From Parasedimentitalea huanghaiensis (GTDB taxonomy: Bacteria; Pseudomonadota; Alphaproteobacteria; Rhodobacterales; Rhodobacteraceae): a stretch of 64,000 nucleotides of DNA. The stretch covers positions 720,490 through 784,489 of the forward strand of contig NZ_WQLV01000001.1 of the NCBI RefSeq assembly GCF_009753675.1. Reading direction: 5' to 3'. This document shows, one piece after another, positions 9,595 to 18,694 of the stretch (within the stretch, counting starts at the first letter, position 1; each line of letters begins with the position of its first letter). Under the pieces are notes generated by a model that saw nothing but the letters and a program-made list of their open reading frames with translations, had not been told where the DNA came from and made no database searches. The position numbers and the translations under genes are program-made.

Positions 9595-9874
9595 ATTTAG
9601 ATTCCATCAACTAGTTAACATAAACGAACTCTGGCACGCCCGGAAACACGATCCGCCCACATCACCTTCAATTTCATCAAGTATATTTTGTGTAAAAACT
9701 GATCAAATTTGTTTCGGCAATTTTCTGAAAATTTTAGGAACCCACTCGCAAGGTAAGATGCACAGTTTGCTTCGCCGGGATAGCTTCACCATCGCGTGAG
9801 CAATGTTCCATAGATCTTGTCCTGCTGCCGTTGCGTGCTCACTCTTGCATCAGCAACAATCAAAGGCTTCCGCT

Positions 9875-11104
9875 ATGCCCGCAGAGCACATCACATTTCC
9901 CGGACACGCAGGCACCCCACTGGCCGCACGGCTGGACCTTCCTAGCGGTCCAGTTCTGGCAACTGCTCTTTTTGCCCATTGTTTTACCTGTTCCAAGGAC
10001 ATCCCGGCTGCGCGGCGCATTGCGGCAAGGCTTGCGTCAATGGGAATTGCAGTTCTTCGCTTTGATTTCACTGGCTTGGGACATTCCGAAGGCGAGTTTT
10101 CGAATACGTCGTTTTCCTCCAACGTCGCGGACCTGAACGCAGCAGCCCAGTATCTGGCAAGCCGTGGCATGGCCCCTGATCTACTGATTGGCCATTCCTT
10201 AGGTGGTGCAGCTGTCCTGCGCGCAAGGGCTGGAATTCCGTCTGTCAAAGGGGTCGTCACTCTCGGCGCCCCCTTTGATCCAGGACATGTCGCCCATAAT
10301 TTTGAAGACGCCTTGCCAGAAATCGCAGCCCATGGATCAGCGCAGGTCAACCTGGGGGGGCGCCCCTTCACCATCTCCAGAGAGTTTGTAGAGGACATTC
10401 AGGCGGAAACTTTGCTGCCAGCAATTTCTGAGCTGCATGCTGCGTTATTGGTTCTGCACGCGCCACAAGATGCGATTGTTGGAATTGAAAATGCAGCACA
10501 GATCTTCACCACAGCCAAACATCCCAAAAGCTTTGTTACCCTGGATGATGCCGACCACCTGATCAGCCGCGCCCAGGATGCAGAATATGCTGCAAGTGTC
10601 ATCGCAGCCTGGGCAGGCAGATACATCGACCTCGCCCCCCCTGCACCACCACCCGGCGCGCCCGAGGGCGTTCTCCGCGTCACCGAATCCAGCCCGGATG
10701 GCTACCTCCAAGACATCCAATCTGGTCCGGATCATCACGCCTATGCCGATGAACCCTTGGCCTATGGTGGCAGCAACCTGGGAATGTCGCCCTATGGGTT
10801 TGTTTCCGCAGGACTGGGCGCGTGTACGTCAATGACCCTTCGCATGTATGCCCGTCGCAAGGGCTGGCCCTTGCTTGGAATCGATGTTGAGATCAGCCAC
10901 GACAAAGTACATGCTCAGGATGCAACCACGGGCAATCCGTCCCGCATCGACCAGTTCACGCGAAAGATCTACTTGCAAGGGGATTTAAGCACAGACCAGC
11001 GACACCGCCTGCTGGAGATCGCTGACAAATGCCCTGTTCACCGCACGCTGGAACATGGCGCAAGAGTGGTTACGCTGTTGCAGGACACTGCCACACAAAG
11101 CTGA
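9875..11104 (+). CDS. Alpha/beta hydrolase-OsmC fusion protein
   Basis: Two domains in one chain of 409 aa. Residues 1-250 are an alpha/beta hydrolase with nucleophile S108 (GHSLGG), acid D199 (APQDAI) and histidine H228 (DDADHL). Residues 265-409 are an OsmC/Ohr-type peroxiredoxin domain with C317 (LGACTSM) and C386 (DKCPVHRTLE). The fusion is a known architecture in proteobacteria; OsmC proteins reduce organic hydroperoxides, so the pair may release and detoxify peroxidised acyl groups (inference). ATG at 9875 follows AAAGG; the frame extends upstream but without support. Confidence 0.88.
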   Translation: MPAEHITFPGHAGTPLAARLDLPSGPVLATALFAHCFTCSKDIPAARRIAARLASMGIAVLRFDFTGLGHSEGEFSNTSFSSNVADLNAAAQYLASRGMAPDLLIGHSLGGAAVLRARAGIPSVKGVVTLGAPFDPGHVAHNFEDALPEIAAHGSAQVNLGGRPFTISREFVEDIQAETLLPAISELHAALLVLHAPQDAIVGIENAAQIFTTAKHPKSFVTLDDADHLISRAQDAEYAASVIAAWAGRYIDLAPPAPPPGAPEGVLRVTESSPDGYLQDIQSGPDHHAYADEPLAYGGSNLGMSPYGFVSAGLGACTSMTLRMYARRKGWPLLGIDVEISHDKVHAQDATTGNPSRIDQFTRKIYLQGDLSTDQRHRLLEIADKCPVHRTLEHGARVVTLLQDTATQS

Positions 11105-11129
11105 TTTCAACTCTTCTGAGCGTTCCCCT

Positions 11130-11159
11130 CCCGCTTGTATGCACCGCGCTGCAAGCGGG
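11130..11159. terminator. Hairpin between convergent genes
   Basis: CCCGCTTG and CAAGCGGG form a perfect 8-bp stem around a 14-base loop between the hydrolase-OsmC gene and the lipoprotein gene. There is no T run on either side, so its role as a terminator is uncertain. Confidence 0.4.
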
Positions 11160-11179
11160 GCGGGAGCCCTTCACAACGC

Positions 11180-11494
11180 TTAGCGGCGTGGCATTGGCCG
11201 GGCAACCGGCGGGCGGTGGATTGGAGGTCGCGCCACCGGCGGACGTGCGATTGGCGGACGCGCAATCGGATGTTCTGGTCGCGGCGGGCGCTCAATCGGG
11301 TGCTCTGGTCTGGGCGGCTTGGGAGGACGTGGATATCCGTTGTAGTAATCATTCCACAGCATTCCGTCATAATACACGCCACCGCTATAGGTCGCATTAG
11401 GATCACAGGCAGACAGGCTCAGCGTGCCAAGACCTAAGAACGCGACAAGCAGAATTTTTCGGGAGGGCAAATTGATCATCATGTTTCCCTTCAC
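11180..11494 (-). CDS. Proline-rich lipoprotein, 104 aa
   Basis: The N-terminus is a lipoprotein signal with lipobox LSLSAC (residues 25-30). After a Tyr/Asn/Gly-rich segment the last 50 residues are a low-complexity run of RPP, RPEHPI and ARPP units. Such Pro/Arg tails may extend through or bind the peptidoglycan (inference). ATG overlaps the TGA of the upstream gene as ATGA (11491-11494), so the two are translationally coupled. The alternative start MMINL, four residues in, is possible. No family recognised. Confidence 0.65.
   Translation of the reverse strand: MKGNMMINLPSRKILLVAFLGLGTLSLSACDPNATYSGGVYYDGMLWNDYYNGYPRPPKPPRPEHPIERPPRPEHPIARPPIARPPVARPPIHRPPVARPMPRR
11183..11335 (-). repeat. 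Tandem coding repeats for RPP/ARPP units
   Basis: The 3' half of the lipoprotein gene is built from short GC-rich repeats encoding Arg-Pro-Pro with Ile/Val/His-Ala variations, and two longer copies encoding RPPRPEHPI. Such repeats can expand or shrink by slippage. Confidence 0.65.
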
Positions 11495-12057
11495 CGAATG
11501 GCCCGGAACGACGCAAAGACGGCGTTCACATCAGACACCAGATCCGGGTTAACCCCGGCCTCCATTACCACCACCGAAATAGCGACGCGATTACGAGGCA
11601 AAACGACCACTACTGCTGTAAAACCAACAGCCCGTCCGTCTCGCCGACCAGATCCAGTAATTCGCGCAGCTGGCAAGCCATCTACGGTAATCCGTTTGCG
11701 CTCTTCAACCTCGGTGTCCTGAACAAGAAACGGCCCCACTCCGCGCAGGTATTCTAACGCAGACTCATAATTAGAAACGCCATGCGGGGAAATAAACCCT
11801 AGCCACACCCCGGTATCAGCAACGGGTTTCAGTCCAATTACACGGTTGATCAAACGGGCTTCATCTGCGTCAGGCGGTGTCAGGTTTCTTTCCCCCCCTG
11901 CCCGCACAGTCCAGAAGTCGGGCGCTGAAAACCGGAACAATGCGCGGTCCCCATCCATATATGTGACGGGCATTTCCGCCAAGGCCAGCGAAGGCAGCAA
12001 GGACAGAGTTGTAAACATCGCTCCAACAGCCAATGTTTTTCGGAGTCGTCTTAGCAT
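11491..12057 (-). CDS. Secreted protein of unknown function, 188 aa
   Basis: ATG at 12057 has an ideal AGGAG with eight-base spacing and opens a signal peptide (MLRRLRKTL..., cleavage after LALA). The frame continues upstream to 12153 without support. The mature protein begins EMPVTYMDGDRALFRF and holds a repeated beta-strand pattern (FTAVVVVLPRNRVAISVVV). Together with the length this resembles a single small periplasmic domain. No catalytic motif is visible. It is the first gene of a two-gene unit with the proline-rich lipoprotein, so both probably act in the envelope. Confidence 0.65.
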   Translation of the reverse strand: MLRRLRKTLAVGAMFTTLSLLPSLALAEMPVTYMDGDRALFRFSAPDFWTVRAGGERNLTPPDADEARLINRVIGLKPVADTGVWLGFISPHGVSNYESALEYLRGVGPFLVQDTEVEERKRITVDGLPAARITGSGRRDGRAVGFTAVVVVLPRNRVAISVVVMEAGVNPDLVSDVNAVFASFRAIR

Positions 12058-12338
12058 ACCTGCATCTCCTAAAATTTTTGAGGTCACGGTTCGATACATC
12101 CGTGGAAAATACAATGTAGTAAAAGATAGATCGGCTTGTATGGAAAGGCGCAATTGTCACATCCACCTACAATTCGTCCTGCCCGGCTGCGAACGAAATG
12201 CCTGAAGTTTGTGCATCTTGCGCACCGCTGGGTCTTTGTACTGGGCAATATGTCCCATCAAGCCCCTGTCTACCTTGTTGTTTTGCCCCACCTGATCTAA
12301 GAGGCGCGCATCCCGTCCTATTATAAAGGTCCTGGCCT

Positions 12339-13643
12339 ATGATCCCTCGCTACTCCCGCCCCGACATGGTTGCCATCTGGTCTCCGGAAAGCAAATTCCG
12401 CATTTGGTACGAGATCGAGGCACATGCCTGCGAAGCCATGGCCAATATCGGTGTCATCCCTCGCGAAAACGCTGATGCTGTTTGGAAAGCCAAGGACGTT
12501 GAGTTTGACGTTGCACGCATCGACGAGATCGAAGCCATCACCAAACATGACGTCATCGCATTCCTGACCCACCTCGCCGAACATGTCGGCAGCGACGAAG
12601 CCCGTTTCGTACATCAGGGCATGACCTCTTCGGACGTTCTGGACACCTGCCTGAACGTGCAGCTGGTGCGCTCAGCTGACATCCTAATCAAAGACATGGA
12701 CGGCCTGCTGACAGCCCTGAAGCGCCGCGCAATCGAGCACAAAGACACCGTCCGCGTTGGCCGCAGCCACGGCATCCACGCCGAGCCCACCACCATGGGC
12801 CTGACCTTTGCCCGGTTCTATGCAGAAATGGACCGCAATCTGGCGCGCCTGAAACTGGCCCGTGAAGAAGTCGCAACCGGCGCAATCTCCGGCGCAGTGG
12901 GCACATTCGCCAATATCGACCCAGCGATTGAAGAACATGTTTGCGAGCAGCTGGGCCTGAGCCCCGAGCCGATTTCCACCCAGGTGATCCCACGCGATCG
13001 TCACGCGATGTTCTTTGCCACCCTTGGCGTGATTTCCTCTTCGATCGAAAATGTCGCGACTGAAATCCGCCACATGCAGCGCACCGAAGTGCTGGAAGGT
13101 GCGGAATTCTTCTCGATGGGCCAAAAAGGCTCTTCCGCGATGCCACACAAAAAGAACCCGGTTCTGACTGAAAACCTCACCGGTCTGGCGCGTCTGGTAC
13201 GTTCTGCAGTTGTACCGGCACTGGAAAACGTCGCCCTGTGGCACGAGCGCGATATCTCACACTCGTCAGTCGAACGCGCGATTGGCCCAGACGCCTGTGT
13301 GACCCTGGACTTTGCTTTGGCGCGCCTGACCGGCGTGATCGACAAGATGCTGGTCTACCCCCAGAACATGCTGGACAACATGAACAAGTTCCCCGGTCTG
13401 GTGATGAGCCAGCGGGTGCTTCTGGCGCTGACGCAGGCCGGTGTGTCGCGCGAAGACGCCTATTCCATGGTGCAGCGCAACGCACTGAAAGTCTGGGAAG
13501 AACGTCTAGACTTCCGCGAGCTGCTGCTGGCGGATGCCGACGTGGTTGCTGCGCTTGGCGAAGACGGTGTCAACGAGAAGTTCGACATGGGCTATCATAC
13601 AAAACACGTTGATACGATTTTTGCACGTGTCTTCAAAGACTAA
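12339..13643 (+). CDS. purB: Adenylosuccinate lyase
   Basis: Splits adenylosuccinate to AMP and fumarate, and SAICAR to AICAR, in purine synthesis. It belongs to the fumarase/aspartase superfamily with the signature loop SSAMPHKKNP at residues 265-274, HQGMTSSDVLDT near 90-101 and GRSHGIHAEPTTMG near 140. The 434-residue length is normal for the short bacterial form. The start at 12339 is fixed by the well conserved MIPRYSRPDM beginning. It is monocistronic and ends in a clear terminator. Confidence 0.96.
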   Translation: MIPRYSRPDMVAIWSPESKFRIWYEIEAHACEAMANIGVIPRENADAVWKAKDVEFDVARIDEIEAITKHDVIAFLTHLAEHVGSDEARFVHQGMTSSDVLDTCLNVQLVRSADILIKDMDGLLTALKRRAIEHKDTVRVGRSHGIHAEPTTMGLTFARFYAEMDRNLARLKLAREEVATGAISGAVGTFANIDPAIEEHVCEQLGLSPEPISTQVIPRDRHAMFFATLGVISSSIENVATEIRHMQRTEVLEGAEFFSMGQKGSSAMPHKKNPVLTENLTGLARLVRSAVVPALENVALWHERDISHSSVERAIGPDACVTLDFALARLTGVIDKMLVYPQNMLDNMNKFPGLVMSQRVLLALTQAGVSREDAYSMVQRNALKVWEERLDFRELLLADADVVAALGEDGVNEKFDMGYHTKHVDTIFARVFKD

Positions 13644-13650
13644 CGATATG

Positions 13651-13673
13651 GGCCCGGGCAACCGGGCCTTTTT
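13651..13673 (+). terminator. Intrinsic terminator of purB
   Basis: GGCCCGG, a GCAA tetraloop and CCGGGCC followed by TTTTT, eight bases after the purB stop codon. Confidence 0.85.
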
Positions 13674-13731
13674 CAACCTCGTTTAACCGTCGATCATATT
13701 TTCGCCATATCGGGTGCGTATTGGATCGCAC

Positions 13732-14703
13732 ATGGTCAATTTATGTAATTACGACGAAACACTCATTTCAAAATTCATTCATGAATTCAAAGAGTCGCTG
13801 CATTCATCGCCCGAATTGGGATATTCATGCATCTATAGGTCAAGCACCTTTCCAAAGTCGCGGCAAGTATTTGGAACCACGACTGAAGATGGCCGCACCT
13901 TCGCCATCAAAATAGACACTGAGAACGACAATGGTCGGCTTGAAAAAGAGTTTGGTGTTCTGAAGGAGCTTTTTCCCTACTTTCAGGAAAAAGAGCAAAC
14001 CCAAGTCATCAAACCAATTTACCTGTCTCCCGGTGGCCAATTCCATGTTACGGAGTTTGTTGACCACAAAACCGCCATGCAGGTAATCTACTCGTCCAAA
14101 GTTCATACTCAAGCCGGGCAAGCCTACAGGAGGGCTGGTCAATGGCTACATGAGCTTCACAGCTTCAAACACGCGCGCAGGGATCGCTTTTGGTTTGATT
14201 GGATGTTTGAAGAGATTGATGCCATTTTATGCACGGCTATACCTCAGGCCTCCGCCTCTGAGTACCGCCCCTATCTGGAACAGATGCACCGGGACGCAAT
14301 CCAACTTGGAAACTGCGAAGATACTGTCGTTTTTTCGCATGGTGATTTTCATTGTGACAACCTTATCCTGGGACGTGGTGTAACCTATGGTCTCGACTTC
14401 ACAGAGGTTTCTGAGAAACTCGCCGTTTACGACATTGTGGATTTTTTGAAGGCGGATGTTTTTCGGGTTGGCACAGCAGACGAAATAGACCGAAGCGGTA
14501 TCCTAACCCACAATAAAGACATGTTCTTTCGTAAGTACCGTCATCCGGTCAACCATGACATTCTTGACTTTTGCATCCGTGGCAGATTGCTCATCGACTG
14601 GTTAAAAGTTTCAAAGGATCACTACGCACGCAGTTCTTTTCTACGTAAGAAATTTGCATGCCTTGGTGACAGACTCAGTTTGGCATTTTGTTCTTCGATC
14701 TAA
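13732..14703 (+). CDS. Aminoglycoside phosphotransferase-fold kinase
   Basis: A 323-residue kinase-fold protein. It shows the ATP-binding lysine region FAIKIDTEND, the Brenner-type catalytic loop HGDFHCDNLI and the metal-binding GLDFTEVSEKLAVYDI. The substrate is unknown; lipopolysaccharide-core or sugar kinases of this fold would fit (guess). ATG at 13732 is chosen over GTG 13714; neither has a strong ribosome binding site. The gene is visibly richer in A and T than purB and acnA, with many TTT/AAA/CAT codons, which suggests horizontal gain. Confidence 0.72.
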   Translation: MVNLCNYDETLISKFIHEFKESLHSSPELGYSCIYRSSTFPKSRQVFGTTTEDGRTFAIKIDTENDNGRLEKEFGVLKELFPYFQEKEQTQVIKPIYLSPGGQFHVTEFVDHKTAMQVIYSSKVHTQAGQAYRRAGQWLHELHSFKHARRDRFWFDWMFEEIDAILCTAIPQASASEYRPYLEQMHRDAIQLGNCEDTVVFSHGDFHCDNLILGRGVTYGLDFTEVSEKLAVYDIVDFLKADVFRVGTADEIDRSGILTHNKDMFFRKYRHPVNHDILDFCIRGRLLIDWLKVSKDHYARSSFLRKKFACLGDRLSLAFCSSI

Positions 14704-14847
14704 AAATCCGAATTAGCCCGAGCAGCTTTACCTGCGAGCTTTCCGGTTTCGGCCAGTTCCAGCCTATTGTAGCTGCTTTAGCTTCCGGTTTTGGTGATCC
14801 TCAACTTTGCGACTATAATTGTAGAGTTGCCATTGTGGAGACCCGTC

Positions 14848-15003
14848 ATGCGTTTCAGAATTGTTTTCATTGCCATTGTCCTGACCTTGCCGGCCAGCAT
14901 CGCGCTGGCCTGTTCACAACACAGTCAGCAAACCCAATCCTGTTCAGCTGGGACGGTTTGGGATAGCGACATGCAGAAATGCACGAAACAGGTGTCTGGC
15001 TAG
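14848..15003 (+). CDS. Small secreted cysteine protein, 51 aa
   Basis: Too small for most gene callers. ATG at 14848 has GGAG 8 bases upstream. A signal peptide (MRFRIVFIAIVLTLPASIALA) is followed by only about 30 mature residues with three cysteines, the last two in CSAGTVWDSDMQKC. This C-x-G-x-V-W-D-x4-K-C pattern occurs again in the next gene. Disulfide formation in the periplasm is likely. Function unknown. Confidence 0.65.
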   Translation: MRFRIVFIAIVLTLPASIALACSQHSQQTQSCSAGTVWDSDMQKCTKQVSG

Positions 15004-15111
15004 CCCCAGTTCAACAAGATGTGACGTGTTGGTCCGGTATTTGTGATTTCGCAATTTTGGCAAATACGAATAGCCTTCTGTTCTAATCCTTTTTGCAACT
15101 GGACTTTATAC

Positions 15112-15642
15112 ATGCGCGCGCTTCTTATTTGTCTGATTTGTTTTCCCGGTCTCTCCCTCGCTGCAGGTGGTGATGATCGCGGTGCCCCCAAACCAACCCC
15201 CACCACTACGACCTGCAATGGTGTGAAGGTTTGGGATGAGAAAAAGAAGCGCTGTGTCCGGCCCAAACAATCATCCTTGGAAACCGAAGGCCTGTACGGC
15301 GCTGTACGTGAGCTGGCCTATGCTGGACGCTATTCAGACGCACAGGGTGTACTGTTGGCGATGGCTGATCAGACGGACGACAGGGTGTTGACCTATTGGG
15401 GGTTTACCCATCGCAAGCTGGGTAACATTGAACTCGCTAATGCCTTTTATCAGCAGGCTATTGCACAGAATCCCAACAATTTTCTAGCACGCTCTTACAT
15501 GGGTCAGGGGTTTGTTGACGATGGGCAATATGCCCAGGCACTGGCGCAATGGAAAGAAATTCGCGCCCGAGGTGGAACCGGCGCCTGGCCTGAGGTCTCA
15601 CTGCGCCGTGCTTTGGAAACGGGCCAAAGTTTCAGCTACTGA
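15112..15642 (+). CDS. Secreted TPR protein with N-terminal Cys motif, 176 aa
   Basis: ATG at 15112 begins a short signal peptide (MRALLICLICFPGLSLA). A Pro/Thr-rich linker follows, then TTCNGVKVWDEKKKRC, the same cysteine-bracketed VWD motif as in the small protein just upstream. The rest is tetratricopeptide-like helices (HRKLGNIELANAFYQQAIAQNP is one full repeat). TPRs bind peptides or partner proteins. The two genes share orientation and lie 108 bp apart, so they may form a unit. Confidence 0.7.
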   Translation: MRALLICLICFPGLSLAAGGDDRGAPKPTPTTTTCNGVKVWDEKKKRCVRPKQSSLETEGLYGAVRELAYAGRYSDAQGVLLAMADQTDDRVLTYWGFTHRKLGNIELANAFYQQAIAQNPNNFLARSYMGQGFVDDGQYAQALAQWKEIRARGGTGAWPEVSLRRALETGQSFSY

Positions 15643-15718
15643 CTTCAGATTTTCTTTACGGCTCTTGGCGTAACCTGCTTAGGAACCGAAGAAGAATCTT
15701 TATGGTAGGGGCGCAAGA

Positions 15719-16828
15719 ATGCAGAACGATTTGGCCTTGGCGTTACCGCCGACATCAGCACTGGACACCATGGGCGGCTTTGACGCCATGGCACCAGCAC
15801 CTTCAACGAGCAACCTAAATAGCAAAGCCAAAGCCGCCATTGTGGTTCGGCTTTTGCTGAACGAAGGCGCGGACATTCCAATTGAGGAGTTGTCTGACGA
15901 AATGCAGGCCTCTTTGACCCAGCAAATGGGCAAAATGGGTCTGGTTGATCGTGACACGCTCCATTCAGTGGCCAATGAATTTGCCGAAATGCTGGATAAC
16001 GTCGGCCTGTCTTTCCCCAATGGTTTGGCGGGTGCGCTGACCGCAATGGAGGGCAAGATCAGCCGCCAGACGGAACGTCGCCTGCGTAAGGAGGCCGGTG
16101 TCCGACAGTTTGGCAACCCGTGGGAACGCTTGCGCGCCCTACCCGCAGAAGATTTGGCTGAGCTTGCTGAAGCCGAAAGCACCGAGGTGGCTGCTGTCAT
16201 GTTGTCCAAGCTGGACACAGCAAAGGCTGCAGAAATGCTGGTTCACCTGCCCGGTCCCGTTGCGAGACGGATCACATTTGCTGTTCGACAGACTGGCGCA
16301 GTAACCCCAGACACAGTTGACCGCATCGGCTTGTCACTGGCGGCCCAGATAGAAGCACGCCCGGAAATTGCATTTGACGAGACGCCTGGCGAACGTATTG
16401 GAGCCATCTTAACCCAATCCCTTGCCGCCAAGCGAGAAGAAGTGCTGACGGCGCTGGACGAAGAAGATCAAGAATTCGCTTCGGATGTTCGCAAATCCAT
16501 CTTTACTTTTGCTCTTATCTACAAGCGGGTCAGCATGATCGACGTACCACGGATCGTTCGTTTGGTTCCGCAGCCTGATCTTGTCACGGCCTTTACTTAT
16601 GCCTTTGCTGTCGGCGAAGACGAAAAAGAAAGCGCCGAGTTCATTCTTGCCAATATGTCGAGCCGCATGGCCAATAACATCCGCGACGAGATTGTCGAAA
16701 AGGGCAAGGTCAAGGATTCGGTGGGTGAAGCCGCAATGGCCTCAGTGGTCAACGTAATGCGCGAGCTGGTTCAATCTGGCGAAATGGAACTACGCGTCGT
16801 GGAAGAGGAAGAGGACGAAGCTGCATAA
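15719..16828 (+). CDS. FliG-fold protein (flagellar motor switch-like)
   Basis: A 369-residue protein whose middle and C-terminal parts follow FliG. The middle segment LSKLDTAKAAEMLVHLPG resembles FliG-M and the end (FILANMSSRMANNIRDEI, then GKVKDSV...VMREL) resembles FliG-C. In ordinary FliG the torque helix reads roughly FxFEDLxxLDDRSIQ; here it is FTFALIYKRVSMIDVPRI, so the charged DDR cluster is missing. The N-terminus is unlike standard FliG and the tail is acidic. No flagellar gene is near. It could be the clade's genuine but diverged FliG or a paralogue with another role. Confidence 0.7.
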   Translation: MQNDLALALPPTSALDTMGGFDAMAPAPSTSNLNSKAKAAIVVRLLLNEGADIPIEELSDEMQASLTQQMGKMGLVDRDTLHSVANEFAEMLDNVGLSFPNGLAGALTAMEGKISRQTERRLRKEAGVRQFGNPWERLRALPAEDLAELAEAESTEVAAVMLSKLDTAKAAEMLVHLPGPVARRITFAVRQTGAVTPDTVDRIGLSLAAQIEARPEIAFDETPGERIGAILTQSLAAKREEVLTALDEEDQEFASDVRKSIFTFALIYKRVSMIDVPRIVRLVPQPDLVTAFTYAFAVGEDEKESAEFILANMSSRMANNIRDEIVEKGKVKDSVGEAAMASVVNVMRELVQSGEMELRVVEEEEDEAA

Positions 16829-16945
16829 GTGCATTTTGCAGCCTAGTTGATCTATTAGATGGACGGGTAGCTTGTACCAGCAAGTGGTGCAGATTAAGAT
16901 CCTGATTGCTAAACTTGTCGCAACTCTGCAGGCCCGTCTCCTTCT

Positions 16946-17869
16946 ATGCCAATTGACCCAAGCAAACTGTCGCGGTTGTCACGCGCCAAGTACCGCGCAA
17001 GCAATCTATTTTTACGCACGGTAATTGGCGGAATTGGCTTCGTGCCTTATCGGTGGCGGGTACCAGGAATGGGCTGGTTGGTCAGTACACTGGCCCCCTT
17101 AGTTGGCTTTGATAAACGCGTACGGGCCAACCTAAAATTGACCTGCCCTGAGCTCTCTGATACCGAGATTACCCGATTGTGCCGCGAAGTAAGCAACAAT
17201 GCCGGCCGCACCTTAATCGAGCTATATGCTGGTAAGCCGTTTTTGGAGCGCGCGCATGCAGCCCCTATATCCGGGCCCGGACTAAAGACACTGGAGGCCG
17301 CGCGCGCGGAAGGTCGCCCAGTGATATTGGTCACCGGTCATTTTGGAAATTACGACGCTGCGCGTACGAACCTGATTGGCCGGGGCCACAAAATGGGGGC
17401 GCTTTACCGTCGCATGGCCAACCCTTATTTTAATGAACACTACGTGCGTTCCATTGAACGAATTGGCAAGCCGATGTTCGAACAGGGCCGTCGCGGTATG
17501 ATGGAAATGGTACGCCACCTGAAAGCTGGCGGTATTATTGCCATCGTCGCTGACCTACATTCCCATGGCGGAAAGAACATTGATTTTTTCGGCAAACCCG
17601 CTGTGACCTCTGTTGTACCAGCCGAACTCGCGCTGAAGTACAATGCAGCCATGATCCCGATCTATGCCACCCGCCAAGAAAACGGTTTGGATTTTGAAAT
17701 CACAGTGCATAAAGAGATACCGCATACTGATGCTGTAACGATGACACAGGCGGTTTGCACCGATCTGGAAGCCCTTATCCGCCGAAATATGGGGCAGTGG
17801 TTTTGGATTCACCGGCGCTGGAAACCCTTCGGACCTCAAAAGAGCTCTAAAGAAAACGTTTCCGACTGA
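16946..17869 (+). CDS. Lipid A biosynthesis (lauroyl/myristoyl) acyltransferase-like
   Basis: LpxL/HtrB-family acyltransferase that adds a secondary acyl chain to a lipid A precursor at the inner membrane. It shows the HX4D catalytic motif as GHFGNYD, the downstream GxR-type strand QGRRGMMEMVRHLK, and IAIVADLHSHGGKNIDFFG, the usual site of the DQ/D-rich motif. At 307 aa it matches the family. The start ATG at 16946 follows a weak ribosome binding site. A role with another lipid acceptor cannot be excluded. Confidence 0.85.
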   Translation: MPIDPSKLSRLSRAKYRASNLFLRTVIGGIGFVPYRWRVPGMGWLVSTLAPLVGFDKRVRANLKLTCPELSDTEITRLCREVSNNAGRTLIELYAGKPFLERAHAAPISGPGLKTLEAARAEGRPVILVTGHFGNYDAARTNLIGRGHKMGALYRRMANPYFNEHYVRSIERIGKPMFEQGRRGMMEMVRHLKAGGIIAIVADLHSHGGKNIDFFGKPAVTSVVPAELALKYNAAMIPIYATRQENGLDFEITVHKEIPHTDAVTMTQAVCTDLEALIRRNMGQWFWIHRRWKPFGPQKSSKENVSD

Positions 17870-17879
17870 CGCAGCAATT

Positions 17880-18581
17880 CTACTCTATACGAGCGGCTGC
17901 CAAAATTGCTCCATAGGTCCCGCGCTGAACCAAAACCGCGGCGGGTTGAATGCCGACAAATGGTACTTTTAGGCTCAACGCATCCTGCCCGTTCCAGGTG
18001 GTAATTTGCTGCCAATCCTCAACGACATTGGCGTATTCAAACCGGCTACCAGAGAGTTCGCCGCGTGTGATTTCAATCGTCTTTACAGGATCAAAGCGGA
18101 CCAGCTGTACCGTCAGTTGCTCTACTGGCATGGTCGCAAGTGGCTGCAACCTCAGTAGAAAGGCACCTTCAGCCCGCTTAACATCAAGCCGCACTAATGG
18201 CGCTACTTGCTGATGTTTGGCAATAACTTCAGCAAGTTCCATTGCATCGGCGCCAACCACATCGTCCTGTCCCATGATGACCATTTGAGGGGTGTAGATC
18301 ATTTTACGTCCCCCCGCATGCGCATACCCCTTTTGTCGTTGGGTATGAACAGGTCTGGCAAATTGATCAGCCCAGCCAATGTAGTCCCAATAATCCACGT
18401 GCAACGCAAGAGGCAACACGTCCTCTCGTTCGGTCAACCGGTGCAACAAACGATCTGCAGGTGGACAGGATGAACAGCCCTGCGAAGTAAACAGTTCAAC
18501 CACCACCGGCCCTGATTGAGCTATGGCCGGCACCGGCAGCCCAATACAGATTGCGGCAACAATGGTTTTCCAGACGCGCAT
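17880..18581 (-). CDS. DUF1223 secreted thioredoxin-like protein
   Basis: A 233-residue exported protein with a signal peptide ending in AIAQ. The start of the mature chain (VVELFTSQGCSSCPPADRLL) is the hallmark of DUF1223, a thioredoxin-like fold with a CxxC motif (CSSC). The conserved LHVDYWDYIGWADQFA segment follows. The family is widespread in alphaproteobacteria without a firm function; thiol chemistry in the periplasm is inferred from the motif. It is divergent from acnA. Confidence 0.85.
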   Translation of the reverse strand: MRVWKTIVAAICIGLPVPAIAQSGPVVVELFTSQGCSSCPPADRLLHRLTEREDVLPLALHVDYWDYIGWADQFARPVHTQRQKGYAHAGGRKMIYTPQMVIMGQDDVVGADAMELAEVIAKHQQVAPLVRLDVKRAEGAFLLRLQPLATMPVEQLTVQLVRFDPVKTIEITRGELSGSRFEYANVVEDWQQITTWNGQDALSLKVPFVGIQPAAVLVQRGTYGAILAAARIE

Positions 18582-18694
18582 TAGTGATCTTTCTTCTTGC
18601 TCTGCGAATCTGATCTATATCCCTAGTCGCAGCAATGCCAATCAATCATTCTTGAGAGCTAGGTGAGTTTCTAGTGACTGGACAACCCCACAAA

